From contig CAVXXX010000001.1 in the NCBI GenBank assembly GCA_963765935.1, positions 1,054,001-1,118,000 on the forward strand: 64,000 nt of DNA. Reading direction: 5' to 3'. The translations under genes and the position numbers were made by a program. Below the pieces are notes generated by a model. It did not search any database. It had not been told where the DNA came from and worked only from the letters and a program-made list of their open reading frames with translations. Positions 8,487 through 17,941 of this stretch are shown here, in pieces. Position 1 is the first letter of the stretch. Each line of letters begins with the position of its first letter. The stretch is from JAMXLG01 sp963765935 (GTDB lineage Bacteria > Vulcanimicrobiota > Vulcanimicrobiia > Vulcanimicrobiales > Vulcanimicrobiaceae).

Positions 8487-10384
8487 TTCAACGCCTGCTG
8501 ATCGCCAACCGCGGCGAAATCGCCGTGCGTGTTGCGCGCGGCGCGCGCGAAATGGGCATCGTGCCGCTCGGTATTTATTCAGAAGCCGATACAAATGCGT
8601 ATCATCTCACGGCCATGGACGACGCACGCTGCGTCGGCGCGGCACCGGCAAGCGAATCGTATTTGAACATCGATGCCGTCATCGCCGCCGCGGTGAGCAT
8701 GAAAGCGGACGCGATACATCCCGGTTATGGGTTTCTTTCCGAGCGCGCCGCATTCGCCAAAGCCGTTCGCGATGCCGGGATGATCTTCGTTGGTCCGTCG
8801 CCCGAAGCGATGGCGGCCATGGGAAGTAAAATCGAAGCGAAGCGTCGCGTGCGCGAATTCGACGTGCCGACAGTTCCCGGATACGACGGCGACGATCAAT
8901 CACCGAAGCGTCTGCGTACCGAAGGCGACCGCATCGGTTTTCCTCTTCTGATCAAAGCGAGTGCCGGCGGCGGCGGACGCGGCATGCGCGTCGTGCAGTC
9001 GATCGAGCAATTCGACGAATCGCTCGCGGCTGCCAAACGCGAAGCGCTTGCGGCGTTCGGCGACGATGCGGTTCTTCTCGAGCGATATTTGCGCGAACCG
9101 CGCCACATCGAATTTCAAGTGCTGGCCGACTCGCACGGCACGACGATTCACCTCGGCGAGCGTGAATGTTCGATTCAACGGCGCCATCAAAAGATCGTCG
9201 AGGAGGCGCCCTCGGTCGCGCTCTCGCCGGAGCTTCGCGCCGAAATGGGCGCGGCCGCTGTGCGGGCGGCAAAGTCGGTCGGATATCAAAACGCCGGCAC
9301 CTGCGAATTCATGCTCGACGCGGACGGTTCGTACTACTTCCTCGAGATGAACACGCGGCTCCAGGTCGAGCACCCGGTTACCGAGTTAGTCTACGGCGTT
9401 GACCTCGTGCACTGGCAACTCCGAATCGCGAACGGCGAGCGGCTTACGCTCGCACAAGAAGATGTTCGCCCGCGCGGATGGGCAATCGAGACGCGAATTT
9501 ATGCGGAAGATCCCGCGAATCACATGTTGCCGTCCACCGGAACGATCGCGCGATGGGAACCGCCGGAGGGACCCGGCATTCGCGTCGATTCGGGCGTGCA
9601 AACCGGAAGCGAGGTCAGCGTCTATTACGATCCGATGCTCGCGAAATTGATCGTATACGGCACGGAGCGCGTGCATGCAATCGCGCGCCTGCAACAAGCG
9701 CTCGAACGTTTTCGTATCGAAGGCGTGCGCGCAAACGTGCCACTGTTGCTGTGGATTGCGCGGGACGAGTGGTTTATCGAAGGCCGCACGACGACGAATT
9801 TCCTTCCGCAGCGGTTGGATGAATCGATCTTCACGAGCAAAGACGTTCCGCGCGAAGCAGCACGGCTCGTCGCAACCTCGATGCTCGCACATCGCGACGT
9901 GCCGTGGCGCATGGGCAGCGTCGGCATGCCGGTTCGCATCATATCCGACGGTGTTTCGTTCATGGCATCCGCAACTGCAACCACTGACCCGAACGTTTTT
10001 CTTCTGAGCGGCGATCTCGAGGGTGAGATCGACATTCGAAAGCTGCGCGGAACCGTTGAACGCGCTGGAGAGGTATGGATCGCGCAACTCGATGGGAAGA
10101 GCTACGCGTTCGAACGGATTCCACCGCCGGCCGCCGAGGCAGGCGGTGCGGGCGGAGCAGCGAGCGGCGGCGATGGTCGCGTAACCGCCCCGATGCCGGG
10201 GAAAATCGTGAAGATCGCGGTTCGTGAAGGCGATCGGGTTGCGGAGCGCGCGCTCCTTCTGGTGCTCGAAGCGATGAAGATGGAACACCGGATCGAAGCG
10301 TCGCTCGATGCGACCGTGCGCGCGGTGCTGGTGAAAGAAGGCGACATTGTCGCCGGCGGTGCCCCGCTCGTGGAACTCGCATAA
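8483..10384 (+). CDS. liuD: Methylcrotonyl-CoA carboxylase, biotin-carboxylase/biotin-carrier (alpha) subunit
   Basis: A 633-residue alpha subunit. The biotin-carboxylase N-domain (LLIANRGEIAVR, residues 4-15) is followed by the ATP-grasp glycine loop ASAGGGGRGMR near residue 160 and EMNTRLQVEHPVTE near 290. Next come the C-domain, and after a Gly/Ala linker a biotinyl domain with EAMKMEH (biotin lysine near 599). It carboxylates biotin with bicarbonate and ATP for the beta subunit at 1835. Neighbours liuC and liuE favour methylcrotonyl-CoA over propionyl-CoA as substrate of the partner. The start overlaps liuC by four bases. Confidence 0.93.
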   Translation: MIQRLLIANRGEIAVRVARGAREMGIVPLGIYSEADTNAYHLTAMDDARCVGAAPASESYLNIDAVIAAAVSMKADAIHPGYGFLSERAAFAKAVRDAGMIFVGPSPEAMAAMGSKIEAKRRVREFDVPTVPGYDGDDQSPKRLRTEGDRIGFPLLIKASAGGGGRGMRVVQSIEQFDESLAAAKREALAAFGDDAVLLERYLREPRHIEFQVLADSHGTTIHLGERECSIQRRHQKIVEEAPSVALSPELRAEMGAAAVRAAKSVGYQNAGTCEFMLDADGSYYFLEMNTRLQVEHPVTELVYGVDLVHWQLRIANGERLTLAQEDVRPRGWAIETRIYAEDPANHMLPSTGTIARWEPPEGPGIRVDSGVQTGSEVSVYYDPMLAKLIVYGTERVHAIARLQQALERFRIEGVRANVPLLLWIARDEWFIEGRTTTNFLPQRLDESIFTSKDVPREAARLVATSMLAHRDVPWRMGSVGMPVRIISDGVSFMASATATTDPNVFLLSGDLEGEIDIRKLRGTVERAGEVWIAQLDGKSYAFERIPPPAAEAGGAGGAASGGDGRVTAPMPGKIVKIAVREGDRVAERALLLVLEAMKMEHRIEASLDATVRAVLVKEGDIVAGGAPLVELA

Positions 10385-10408
10385 GGCGCAGTGAGGTCAT
10401 AAAAGCAT

Positions 10409-11341
10409 ATGGCACTGCCCAAATCCGTCAAGCTGGTCGAAATGGGTGCGCGCGACGGCCTCCAGAACGAACACGCCGTTATCAGCACCGACGACAAAGT
10501 GCGCTATATCGATCTTCTCTCGAAAACCGGCCTCCAGTGGATCGAAGCGACGTCGTTCGTAAGTCCGAAAGCGATTCCGCAGCTCGCCGATGCGGCGGAG
10601 GTTTTTTCGCGCATTCAAAAAGCGCCCGGTGTACGTTATCCGGTGCTCGTCCCGAACATGAAGGGATACGAACGGGCAAAATCTTCCGGTGTCGATGCGA
10701 TTGCAGTGTTTACGGCAGCATCGGAGACATTCACCAAACGCAACATCAATATGACGATCGACGAGTCGCTCGAAACGTTCCGCGATGTCGTTCGGGCGGC
10801 AAAGAGCGACGGCATGTGGGTGCGCGGCTATGTTTCGACCGCCTTCGGTTCGCCATTTGGCGACCAAGTAACGCCTTCGATGGTCGTTGACGTCAGCGTA
10901 AAGCTGATGGACATGGGCTGCGATGAACTTTCCATCGGCGACACGATCGGTGTCGGGGTTCCGAGCCAAGTTGACGAACTGGTTCCGGCACTCACGAATC
11001 ACATCTCGCTCGATCGGCTCGCGTTTCATTTTCACGACACCCGCGGCACCGCGCTCGCCAATCTTTACGCAGCATTGCAACACGGCGTGCACATCTTCGA
11101 CAGTTCCGCCGGCGGCTTGGGCGGCTGTCCCTATGCGCCCGGCGCGACCGGCAACGTTGGCACCGAAGACGTGCTGTACTTACTGCATTCGATGAACATC
11201 GACACGGGCGTCGATCTCTCGAAGGTCCGCGCGGCGTCTCGCTTTATTCGCGGCATTCTCGATCACGATCTCACGAGTAAAGCGTTTCAGGCGATGGAAG
11301 CGGCTGACACGCGTGCGACGCCGGCGACGACCGCTCCGTGA
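10409..11341 (+). CDS. liuE: Hydroxymethylglutaryl-CoA lyase
   Basis: A 310-residue TIM-barrel lyase splitting HMG-CoA into acetoacetate and acetyl-CoA, the last step of leucine breakdown. The start motif VEMGARDGLQNE carries the catalytic arginine and metal aspartate, FHFHDTRGTALAN the metal histidines, and GGLGGCPYAPGATGN is the signature with the active-site cysteine. Length and order match the bacterial family. It lies 24 bases after liuD and overlaps the amidohydrolase start by four bases, so it sits mid-operon. Confidence 0.95.
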   Translation: MALPKSVKLVEMGARDGLQNEHAVISTDDKVRYIDLLSKTGLQWIEATSFVSPKAIPQLADAAEVFSRIQKAPGVRYPVLVPNMKGYERAKSSGVDAIAVFTAASETFTKRNINMTIDESLETFRDVVRAAKSDGMWVRGYVSTAFGSPFGDQVTPSMVVDVSVKLMDMGCDELSIGDTIGVGVPSQVDELVPALTNHISLDRLAFHFHDTRGTALANLYAALQHGVHIFDSSAGGLGGCPYAPGATGNVGTEDVLYLLHSMNIDTGVDLSKVRAASRFIRGILDHDLTSKAFQAMEAADTRATPATTAP

Positions 11342-12501
11342 TCCTACGCGCCGGCATTCTTTATGACGGTTCGCTCGCCGAGCCACGCCGCAATGTCGAC
11401 ATCGAAATCGACAACGATCGTATCGTAGAGATTCGCAATGCAAGCGACGGCGGCGCCTTCGATCGTTCTGCTGCGTGCGTAACGCCGGGCCTGGTAAACG
11501 CGCACGTTCATCTCGAAATGAGCGGGGAAGCCGATACGATGGGCGCGATTGCCGCAATGACGCAGAATCAGCGGGTTGTGCGGGCGGTTGAAAATGCATC
11601 GAAGACGCTGCGCTCGGGCGTCACAACGGTCCGTGACGTCGGCTCATCGTACGGCATTTCAGCAGATATTCGCGACTCAATCGATCGTGGACGCATTCCC
11701 GGTCCGCGAATGCGCGCCGCCGGCTACGTGTTGTGCATGACGGGCGGACACGGACATTTCGTCGGACGTGAAATCGATGGTCCGTGGGACGCTCGAAAGG
11801 CGGTTCGCGAGCAGATGAAAGCCGGCGCCGATTGCATCAAGATGATTGCAACGGGCGGCGTGCTTACCAAAGGTGCCGTTCCCGGCAATGCGCAGTTACT
11901 TCCGGAAGAGCTCGTTGCGGGAATTGACGAAGCACATCGTCACGGATTGCGGGTCGCGTCTCACGCAATCGGAACCGAAGGCATCAAGAATGCGCTTCGC
12001 GCGGGAATCGATTCGGTCGAGCACGGACATTTGCTCGATGATGAAGCGATCGAGCTGTTCAAAGCAAACGGCACCTACCTGGTGCCGACGCTCACTGCGC
12101 CGACTTGCATCATGGAGAACGCGCGCAGCGGGACGCAACCGGACTTTGTCATCCGCAAGGCTGAGGCGCTGAGCGAAGCGATGGCAACGAACATCGGACG
12201 CGCGTACGAAGCCGGCGTGAAGATTGCGGGCGGCTCCGACGCGGGCACGCCGTACAATTATCACGACAATTATGCGTATGAAGTAGAGCTCATGCACCGC
12301 CTGCTCGGCATGACGCCGCAACAAGCGCTTCATGCGGCGACGGCGGTCGCGGCGGAGTTGATCGGGCTGCATCGCGGCATCATTGCGCCCGGTGAACCGG
12401 CAGATCTGTTACTGCTCGATGAGGATGCCGGTTCGAACGTTCGCGCCCTTCGTGAACCGCAAGCCGTGATGAAAGCCGGTGCATGGATCTCGCCGGCCTG
12501 A
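11338..12501 (+). CDS. Amidohydrolase-superfamily metal-dependent hydrolase
   Basis: A 387-residue protein starting at GTG 11338 inside the liuE stop (GTGA overlap). It has the amidohydrolase layout: metal ligands in VNAHVHLEM, a lysine in DCIKMIATGG, histidines in VASHAIGTEG and SVEHGH, and the aspartate in GGSDAGTP. The C-terminal AGEPADLLLLDEDA segment returns to the small beta domain. It resembles the imidazolonepropionase-like/Xaa-Pro dipeptidase subgroup and lacks a signal peptide, so it is cytoplasmic. The substrate is unknown; its place in the leucine operon could be functional or just convenient. Confidence 0.85.
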   Translation: MILRAGILYDGSLAEPRRNVDIEIDNDRIVEIRNASDGGAFDRSAACVTPGLVNAHVHLEMSGEADTMGAIAAMTQNQRVVRAVENASKTLRSGVTTVRDVGSSYGISADIRDSIDRGRIPGPRMRAAGYVLCMTGGHGHFVGREIDGPWDARKAVREQMKAGADCIKMIATGGVLTKGAVPGNAQLLPEELVAGIDEAHRHGLRVASHAIGTEGIKNALRAGIDSVEHGHLLDDEAIELFKANGTYLVPTLTAPTCIMENARSGTQPDFVIRKAEALSEAMATNIGRAYEAGVKIAGGSDAGTPYNYHDNYAYEVELMHRLLGMTPQQALHAATAVAAELIGLHRGIIAPGEPADLLLLDEDAGSNVRALREPQAVMKAGAWISPA

Positions 12502-13631
12502 AACTCGCGGTCCTTGCGCCGATTTCGTGGCCGACACCTCCACCGGGGTACGGGCCGTGGGAGCAAATCGCATTCAATATCGCGGACGGCATGCGAAAGC
12601 GCGGCGCCGACGTGACGCTTTTCGCGCCGGGCAACTCGACCTTCAACGGACATCTTGCGTCGGTTTTACCGGTCGGTGTGAATCAAGATCCCGCGCTCAA
12701 CGCCGACGTGTTCACCGCGCTCCACATCGGTGAATTGATGCATCGCGGCGCCGAATTCGATCTGATTCACAACAATTTCGATTGGAAGCCGATGACCTAT
12801 GCGCTCGGTTCGCAGTCGCCGCCGATGTTGACGACCATTCACGGGTTTTCCTCGCCGCAAATTCTTGCCGCCTATTACGCTTGCGCGTGGCGCAGCTTCT
12901 TCTGTTCGATCAGCGACGCCGATCGCGACCCGGGATTGTCGTACCTTGCGACAACCTACAACGGTATCGATCCGTCGGAGTTCACGTTCAACCCGGATCC
13001 TGGGGACTATCTCGTCTTTCTCGGACGATTCCATCCCGAGAAAGGCACGCATCTCGCGATCGAGATCGCTAAACGCGCGGGCGTGCGTTTGAAGATTGCG
13101 GCGATCCATCAAGACGAAGACTACTATCGGGAACGTGTCGAGCCGCACATTGACGGCGACCAAATCCAGTATCTCGGTGCGGTGGAGCGCGAAGGACGTG
13201 ACGAACTGCTCAGCAATGCGCTCGCTTTGGTACACATGACGACGCGTCCGGAACGCTTCGGTCTCACGATGATCGAAGCAATGTCGTGCGGCACGCCCGT
13301 TCTCGGCGCCAATATGGGCTCCGTTCCCGAGATCGTGATCGACGGCGTGACCGGATTCATCTGCGACGACGTCGTGCAAGCCGCCGAACGCGTTCCGCAA
13401 CTGGGTGGGCTGGATCGTGCGGCATGCCGCCGCCGCGTTGAAACCATGTTCACGGTCGAAAAAATGATCGACCGCTACATCGACGCGTACGAAGGCGCGC
13501 TCGAGCAGAAAGTGCCGCCGCCGCCGACCGAAGAACAACTTCGGTGGCGCAAGCACGACTGGTGGGATCGCCCGATGGCGTACACGGATATTCCGGAGAA
13601 ACCCCGTAGTCTTACCTTCGATGGCTCGTGA
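12483..13631 (+). CDS. Glycosyltransferase, GT4-like (GT-B fold)
   Basis: A 382-residue protein whose N-domain begins LKLAVLAPISWPTPPPGYGP. The C-domain has YLVFLGRFHPEKGTHLAIEI and the nucleotide-sugar motif PERFGLTMIEAMSCGTPVLG, the E-x7-E pattern of GT4 enzymes. It overlaps the amidohydrolase end by 19 bases. Acceptor and sugar are unknown. The last 40 residues are charged and have no domain I recognise. Confidence 0.88.
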   Translation: MDLAGLKLAVLAPISWPTPPPGYGPWEQIAFNIADGMRKRGADVTLFAPGNSTFNGHLASVLPVGVNQDPALNADVFTALHIGELMHRGAEFDLIHNNFDWKPMTYALGSQSPPMLTTIHGFSSPQILAAYYACAWRSFFCSISDADRDPGLSYLATTYNGIDPSEFTFNPDPGDYLVFLGRFHPEKGTHLAIEIAKRAGVRLKIAAIHQDEDYYRERVEPHIDGDQIQYLGAVEREGRDELLSNALALVHMTTRPERFGLTMIEAMSCGTPVLGANMGSVPEIVIDGVTGFICDDVVQAAERVPQLGGLDRAACRRRVETMFTVEKMIDRYIDAYEGALEQKVPPPPTEEQLRWRKHDWWDRPMAYTDIPEKPRSLTFDGS

Positions 13632-14034
13632 AGAGCGCGATTATTCGCATCGAACACTGCTCGAAAAGCTTGGTGTAAAGCGCCAACACCGCGTTTGTCT
13701 GCGCGGGAATCTGTCACAGGATTTTATCGACGATGTATTTGCAGCGGTGGATCGGCGCCCGATGACGGCGATGCGCGGGCGTTACGATCTCATCTTTCTT
13801 CACGTCGACGCGCCGCGCGATTTACAAACGATACCATCGCTCGCGGCACATCTCGAAGCGACCGGCGGTCTATGGATTCTTCACCCCAAAGGTAAGGGAG
13901 CATCACCCACTGATGCCGAGGTTCGCGCCGCGGGAGTCAACGCGGGATTAGTCGACAATAAGATCTCGGCGTACAACGAGACGCACACCGCGACCCGCTA
14001 CGTGATTCCGAAAACGCAAAGACGTTACGTTTGA
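13621..14034 (+). CDS. DUF3052 family protein
   Basis: A 137-residue cytoplasmic protein. It matches DUF3052 in pattern: an N-terminal SHRTLLEKLGVK, a central GRYDLIFLHVDAPRDL and LEATGGLWILHPKGKG, and a C-terminal NAGLVDNKISAYNETHTATR. No enzymatic role is known for the family. It overlaps the glycosyltransferase end by 11 bases and the convergent purK end by 10 bases. Confidence 0.75.
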   Translation: MAREERDYSHRTLLEKLGVKRQHRVCLRGNLSQDFIDDVFAAVDRRPMTAMRGRYDLIFLHVDAPRDLQTIPSLAAHLEATGGLWILHPKGKGASPTDAEVRAAGVNAGLVDNKISAYNETHTATRYVIPKTQRRYV

Positions 14035-15161
14035 TCCCAATGCAGAAGCGCATGAGCAGCTTGCGCGCGCGCGATTGCCGCTTCGTTGACGGGTCCGTCG
14101 ACAAGCATCGTGAAGTGTCCCATCTTGCGTCGAGCGACCGCGTGACGCTTTCCGTACATGTGTAAGACGATCGACGGGTCGAGCAGTAGATCGTCTACCC
14201 CATGCAGATGATCGCCGGTTCCCGTTCCGAGGATATTCATCATAATCGCGCTCGATAGCAAGCGCGGCTGCGCGAGTGGAAGGTCACAAATCGCACGAAC
14301 GTGTTGTTCGTACTGGCTGCATTGCGTCACGTCCATCGTATAGTGGCCGCTGTTGTGCGGGCGCGGGGCGATTTCGTTCACGAGCAGCTCATCATCCGCC
14401 GTAACGAAGAATTCGACGCAGTACGTGCCGACAATATTGAGTCCGCGCCCAATCGTCGTCGCAATTTCCGCTGCGCGCGCGGAGACCGCATTCGTAACGC
14501 GCGCCGGCACCATCGTCATCGCGAGAATGCCCGCGTCATGGACATTTTCACCCGGGAAATACGTAATCACGTGATCGCGTGCATTCCGCGTTGCGACCAC
14601 GCTGAGCTCGCGAACGAACGGAACGAACCGTTCCCAGATGAGCGTTGCGCCCTTTGCCGCGTCAAACGCTGCTTCGGCCTCTTCGCGTGACTGGACGCGC
14701 CACTGGCCTTTGCCGTCGTAACCGCCGCGCGTGGTTTTGAGAATCGCCGGAAATCCGACGCCAGAAGCGGCGCGGGAAAGATCTTCGCGCCGCCCAATTT
14801 CATCGAAATCCGCCGTTGCTACCCCGCATTGACGAACGAAGCGCTTTTCCAGCAAGCGGTCCTGCGTGATGCGCAACACGTTACTCGAGGGTGTTACGCG
14901 ATAGCCGTGGTTCTCGAGATACTGCACCGACTCAATCGCAATGTTTTCGAACTCGTACGTCACGATGTCCGTCAGCTTGCCGAGGCGCTCGATCGCGCCG
15001 AGATCGTCATAGGCGGCAAGGATCTGTTCGTCGGCGACTTGGCCGCATGGCGAATGTTCCTGCGGATCGAGCGTCGCGACATGATACCCCATCCGCTTCG
15101 CATCGAGTGCAAACATACGGCCGAGCTGGCCGCCGCCGATGACGCCGATCGATTGAATCAC
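14025..15161 (-). CDS. purK: 5-(carboxyamino)imidazole ribonucleotide synthase
   Basis: A 378-residue ATP-grasp enzyme that makes N5-CAIR from AIR, ATP and bicarbonate in purine synthesis. It has the N-terminal IGVIGGGQLGRMFALDAKRMG, the ATP-grasp KTTRGGYDGKGQWRV and the metal-binding VNEIAPRPHNSGHYTMD. Length and order are normal for PurK. The start overlaps purE by four bases (ATGA), giving the usual purEK operon. Confidence 0.95.
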   Translation of the reverse strand: MIQSIGVIGGGQLGRMFALDAKRMGYHVATLDPQEHSPCGQVADEQILAAYDDLGAIERLGKLTDIVTYEFENIAIESVQYLENHGYRVTPSSNVLRITQDRLLEKRFVRQCGVATADFDEIGRREDLSRAASGVGFPAILKTTRGGYDGKGQWRVQSREEAEAAFDAAKGATLIWERFVPFVRELSVVATRNARDHVITYFPGENVHDAGILAMTMVPARVTNAVSARAAEIATTIGRGLNIVGTYCVEFFVTADDELLVNEIAPRPHNSGHYTMDVTQCSQYEQHVRAICDLPLAQPRLLSSAIMMNILGTGTGDHLHGVDDLLLDPSIVLHMYGKRHAVARRKMGHFTMLVDGPVNEAAIARAQAAHALLHWDQT

Positions 15162-15646
15162 GGCGTGCTCGAAGAGGCCGTATCGTGCATTCGCACGACG
15201 TACGCGTTGAGCCGTTCCGCAATGCCGTCGTCGTGAATCGCGAGAATCCGCGCGGCGAAAAGCGCCGCATTAACGGCGCCGTCGATCGCCATCGTAGCAA
15301 CCGGCACGCCGGGCGGCATTTGCGCGATCGAAAGGAGCGAATCCATTCCGTTCAGCGCCCGGGACTTCACGGGCACGCCGATGACCGGGACGAGCGTCTT
15401 TGCGGCGGTCATTCCGGGAAGATGCGCGGCGCCGCCCGCACCTGCGATTATGACCGCGATGCCGCGCTCGCGCGCCGTTGCAGCATAGTCGAACATTTCG
15501 TCCGGCATACGGTGCGCCGATACGACCCGCACTTCGCTGGGTATTTCGAGTTCCGTTAGCGTGTCGCGCGCGACGGACATCGTTTCCCAATCGGAACGGC
15601 TGCCCATAATGATGCCGACCTTTGGAGCTCCGGTTGCTTGCGTCAT
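15158..15646 (-). CDS. purE: N5-carboxyaminoimidazole ribonucleotide mutase
   Basis: A 162-residue class I PurE, converting N5-CAIR to CAIR. It has the VGIIMGSRSDWETM phosphate loop, SAHRMPDEMFDY with the catalytic histidine, and IAGAGGAAHLPGMTA. ATG 15646 (MTQATGAPKVG) is chosen, as an open frame to 15679 adds residues unlike the family. The divergent glycosidase begins at 15688, so both promoters share a very short region overlapping these starts. Confidence 0.95.
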   Translation of the reverse strand: MTQATGAPKVGIIMGSRSDWETMSVARDTLTELEIPSEVRVVSAHRMPDEMFDYAATARERGIAVIIAGAGGAAHLPGMTAAKTLVPVIGVPVKSRALNGMDSLLSIAQMPPGVPVATMAIDGAVNAALFAARILAIHDDGIAERLNAYVVRMHDTASSSTP

Positions 15647-15687
15647 CGTGCAGGCGCTTCTCGCCGGAACGGAGGACAACCTACGAC

Positions 15688-16911
15688 ATGGCGGTCTTTC
15701 AGCTTGGCGTGAACTACTGGCCGCGGCGCAGCGCGATGTACATGTGGCAGCGCTTCGACCTTGACGAGATTCGCGAAGACATGGCTCGCATCAAATCGCT
15801 CGGCCTCCACGTCGTCCGCTTTTTCTTGATGTGGGATGCGTTCCAGCCGGCTCCCGATCGTATGGATGACGTGATGCTGCGCCGGTTCGATGCGGTGATG
15901 CAGGCGATTTCCGATGCGCGCTTGCAAGCCATTCCAACGCTCTACACGGGACATATGAGCGGCGTGAACTGGCTGCCGCAATGGTCGCTCGATTCCCGCA
16001 CACCGCACGGCCGCTTCCGAACGATTGCGGGTGGAGAGACGTCACCGTACGGCATCGGCGATTTCTACGCCGATCAAGCGCTGCTCGACGCACAAGCATT
16101 ATTCGCACAACGCGTCGGCGAACGGGCGCGCGAACATCCTGCGCTGCTGGTGTGGGATCTCGGAAACGAGTTCTCCAATTTGCGTGAGCCGAAGTCGCCC
16201 GCCGATGCTGCGCAGTGGAGCGCGCGACTCAGCGAGGTTCTCGAACGTTCGTCGGGGCGCGGCGTAACGGGCGGCACGCACGGTGAAGATGTCGAACGCG
16301 ACCGCGGCTTGCGGCCGTCGTCGCTGGCATCGCCGTGGGAGATTGCCACCATGCACGGCTATTCCGTTTATGCAACGTTCTCGCGCGGCCGATTGGATAC
16401 AGACGTCGTCCCGTTTTATGCGCGACTGATGCAGGCGTTTACACGCAAGCCGCTGCTCTTTAGCGAATTTGGAAATCCGACGTGTCCGCCGGGAACCGTA
16501 TCGCCGTACAACCGCGAGCCGCTGCCCGGTGAACCAAAACCGTCGCGCGAGAATCTTCCGAAGAATGCTGCAGCATACGCGTGTCTAACCGAAGATGAGA
16601 TGGCGCTTTATTGCGAAGGCGTGCTCGAAAAACTGCACGCACAAGGAGCGATCGGGGGACTATGGTGGTGTTGGGCCGACTACGATCATTCGCTTGCCGG
16701 CCTTCCACCGTTCGATCGCGCGACGCATGAGTTATATTTTGGGATGATTCGGGCGGACGGTTCGTATAAGCCGGTTGCGCAAACGCTTGCGACCATTGCG
16801 CAACGCGGGTGGCGCGTCGAAACGGAGCCGCCGCCGCTTGCAGACGAAACGGAATTCTATGCTGCGCTCCCGCAAGAACTTTATGCGTTGTATCATCGTT
16901 ACGGGGGCTAG
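15688..16911 (+). CDS. Glycoside hydrolase, cellulase/mannanase-like TIM barrel
   Basis: A 407-residue protein from ATG 15688 with a GGAGGA ribosome site about 12 bases upstream. It has a (beta/alpha)8 clan-A fold: LGVNYWPRRSAMYMWQRFD at the start, LLVWDLGNEFSNL with the candidate acid/base glutamate near residue 160, and KPLLFSEFGNPTCPPG with the candidate nucleophile near 258. No signal peptide is seen, so it may act in the cytoplasm. It looks GH5-like; exact family and substrate are uncertain. The end overlaps the SDR gene. Confidence 0.75.
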   Translation: MAVFQLGVNYWPRRSAMYMWQRFDLDEIREDMARIKSLGLHVVRFFLMWDAFQPAPDRMDDVMLRRFDAVMQAISDARLQAIPTLYTGHMSGVNWLPQWSLDSRTPHGRFRTIAGGETSPYGIGDFYADQALLDAQALFAQRVGERAREHPALLVWDLGNEFSNLREPKSPADAAQWSARLSEVLERSSGRGVTGGTHGEDVERDRGLRPSSLASPWEIATMHGYSVYATFSRGRLDTDVVPFYARLMQAFTRKPLLFSEFGNPTCPPGTVSPYNREPLPGEPKPSRENLPKNAAAYACLTEDEMALYCEGVLEKLHAQGAIGGLWWCWADYDHSLAGLPPFDRATHELYFGMIRADGSYKPVAQTLATIAQRGWRVETEPPPLADETEFYAALPQELYALYHRYGG

Positions 16912-17941
16912 CTCGGGCATCGGCGCGGCGCTCGCGCGCCTTTGCCTGGATCGCGGTTGGAGCGTGCTCGCCGTTGCGCGGCGGGAAGAACGGCTGAAAC
17001 CGCTCGCGGCTCATCCCAACTGCGGCGTGCTGGCACTCGACGTCACCGCGACCGGTGCGGCGTCACGTATCGTGAACGAGGCGATGCGCCGCTTTTCCCG
17101 CATCGATGTCGTGGTGAACAATGCGGGCGTCGCGCACCCCGGCGCATTACTTGAACAAACCGATGCCGCCCTCGAGGCGCAGTGGCAGCTCCACGTAGCA
17201 GCGCCCTTACGCATCGCACGCGCAGCGTTGCCGCACGTGCGTGCACAGCACGGGGGATTCGTCTTCATGGGATCCGGCCTCGCGCGCGTACCCGCACCCG
17301 GTTACGGCGCATACGCACCGGTTAAAGCGGCGATTCGCGCTGCGAGCATTCAATTACGCCGCGAGTTGCGTCCCGAAGGCCTGTTCGTAACGTACGTGGA
17401 TCCGGGAGTGGTGGATACGGAATTCTCGGCCGCTTCGGGAATGCAACCGAGTCCCACGTCTTGGCATGCAAAGCCGGACGGTGTTGCGCGCGCGATACTT
17501 CGCGGCATCGAAAAGCGCGCGTCGCGCGTCAATGCGGTGTGGTGGCAAACCGCTGGGACGGTCGCCGGCGAATGGTTTCCCGCGCTTGCCGACGCAACCA
17601 TGGCGCAACTCGTTACGCCGCCCGCTGCGACGGTTGTCCACGACGAAGCGGCGTCGCGCGAGCCTACACTAGTAGAACGGCCGCGCGACTTCGACGGTGC
17701 GTTGGAACCGGTGCGGCGACGCATGGAACGGGTGAAACTTCCGGAATCGTTCGTGCGCTCGTTGCTCGTACCCGGCGAAACGATTGACCTCAACGACGCA
17801 GCAATGCGCTGGGCGGGGATGCCAAACAAAAACGAGCGCGCGGCGCTGCATGAAGTTCTCGATTCGCTCGCGTCCGCGGGTTTCTTAGAAACGGAGTCTG
17901 AAGACCGATGGAGAGTCTTGCGCGAACCGCAACCGTCCTAA
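16883..17941 (+). CDS. Short-chain dehydrogenase/reductase with C-terminal extension
   Basis: A 352-residue protein if read from ATG 16883, where the first Rossmann strand begins (CIIVTGASSGIGAALARL). It has the NNAG motif (VVNNAGVAHPG) and the YxxxK active site in GAYAPVKAAIRA. The SDR domain ends near residue 245. The remaining 100 residues are not part of the usual fold and resemble a small helical or winged-helix module (ALHEVLDSLASAGFLETESE at the end). The start lies within the glycosidase 3' end. Substrate unknown. Confidence 0.8.
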   Translation: MRCIIVTGASSGIGAALARLCLDRGWSVLAVARREERLKPLAAHPNCGVLALDVTATGAASRIVNEAMRRFSRIDVVVNNAGVAHPGALLEQTDAALEAQWQLHVAAPLRIARAALPHVRAQHGGFVFMGSGLARVPAPGYGAYAPVKAAIRAASIQLRRELRPEGLFVTYVDPGVVDTEFSAASGMQPSPTSWHAKPDGVARAILRGIEKRASRVNAVWWQTAGTVAGEWFPALADATMAQLVTPPAATVVHDEAASREPTLVERPRDFDGALEPVRRRMERVKLPESFVRSLLVPGETIDLNDAAMRWAGMPNKNERAALHEVLDSLASAGFLETESEDRWRVLREPQPS

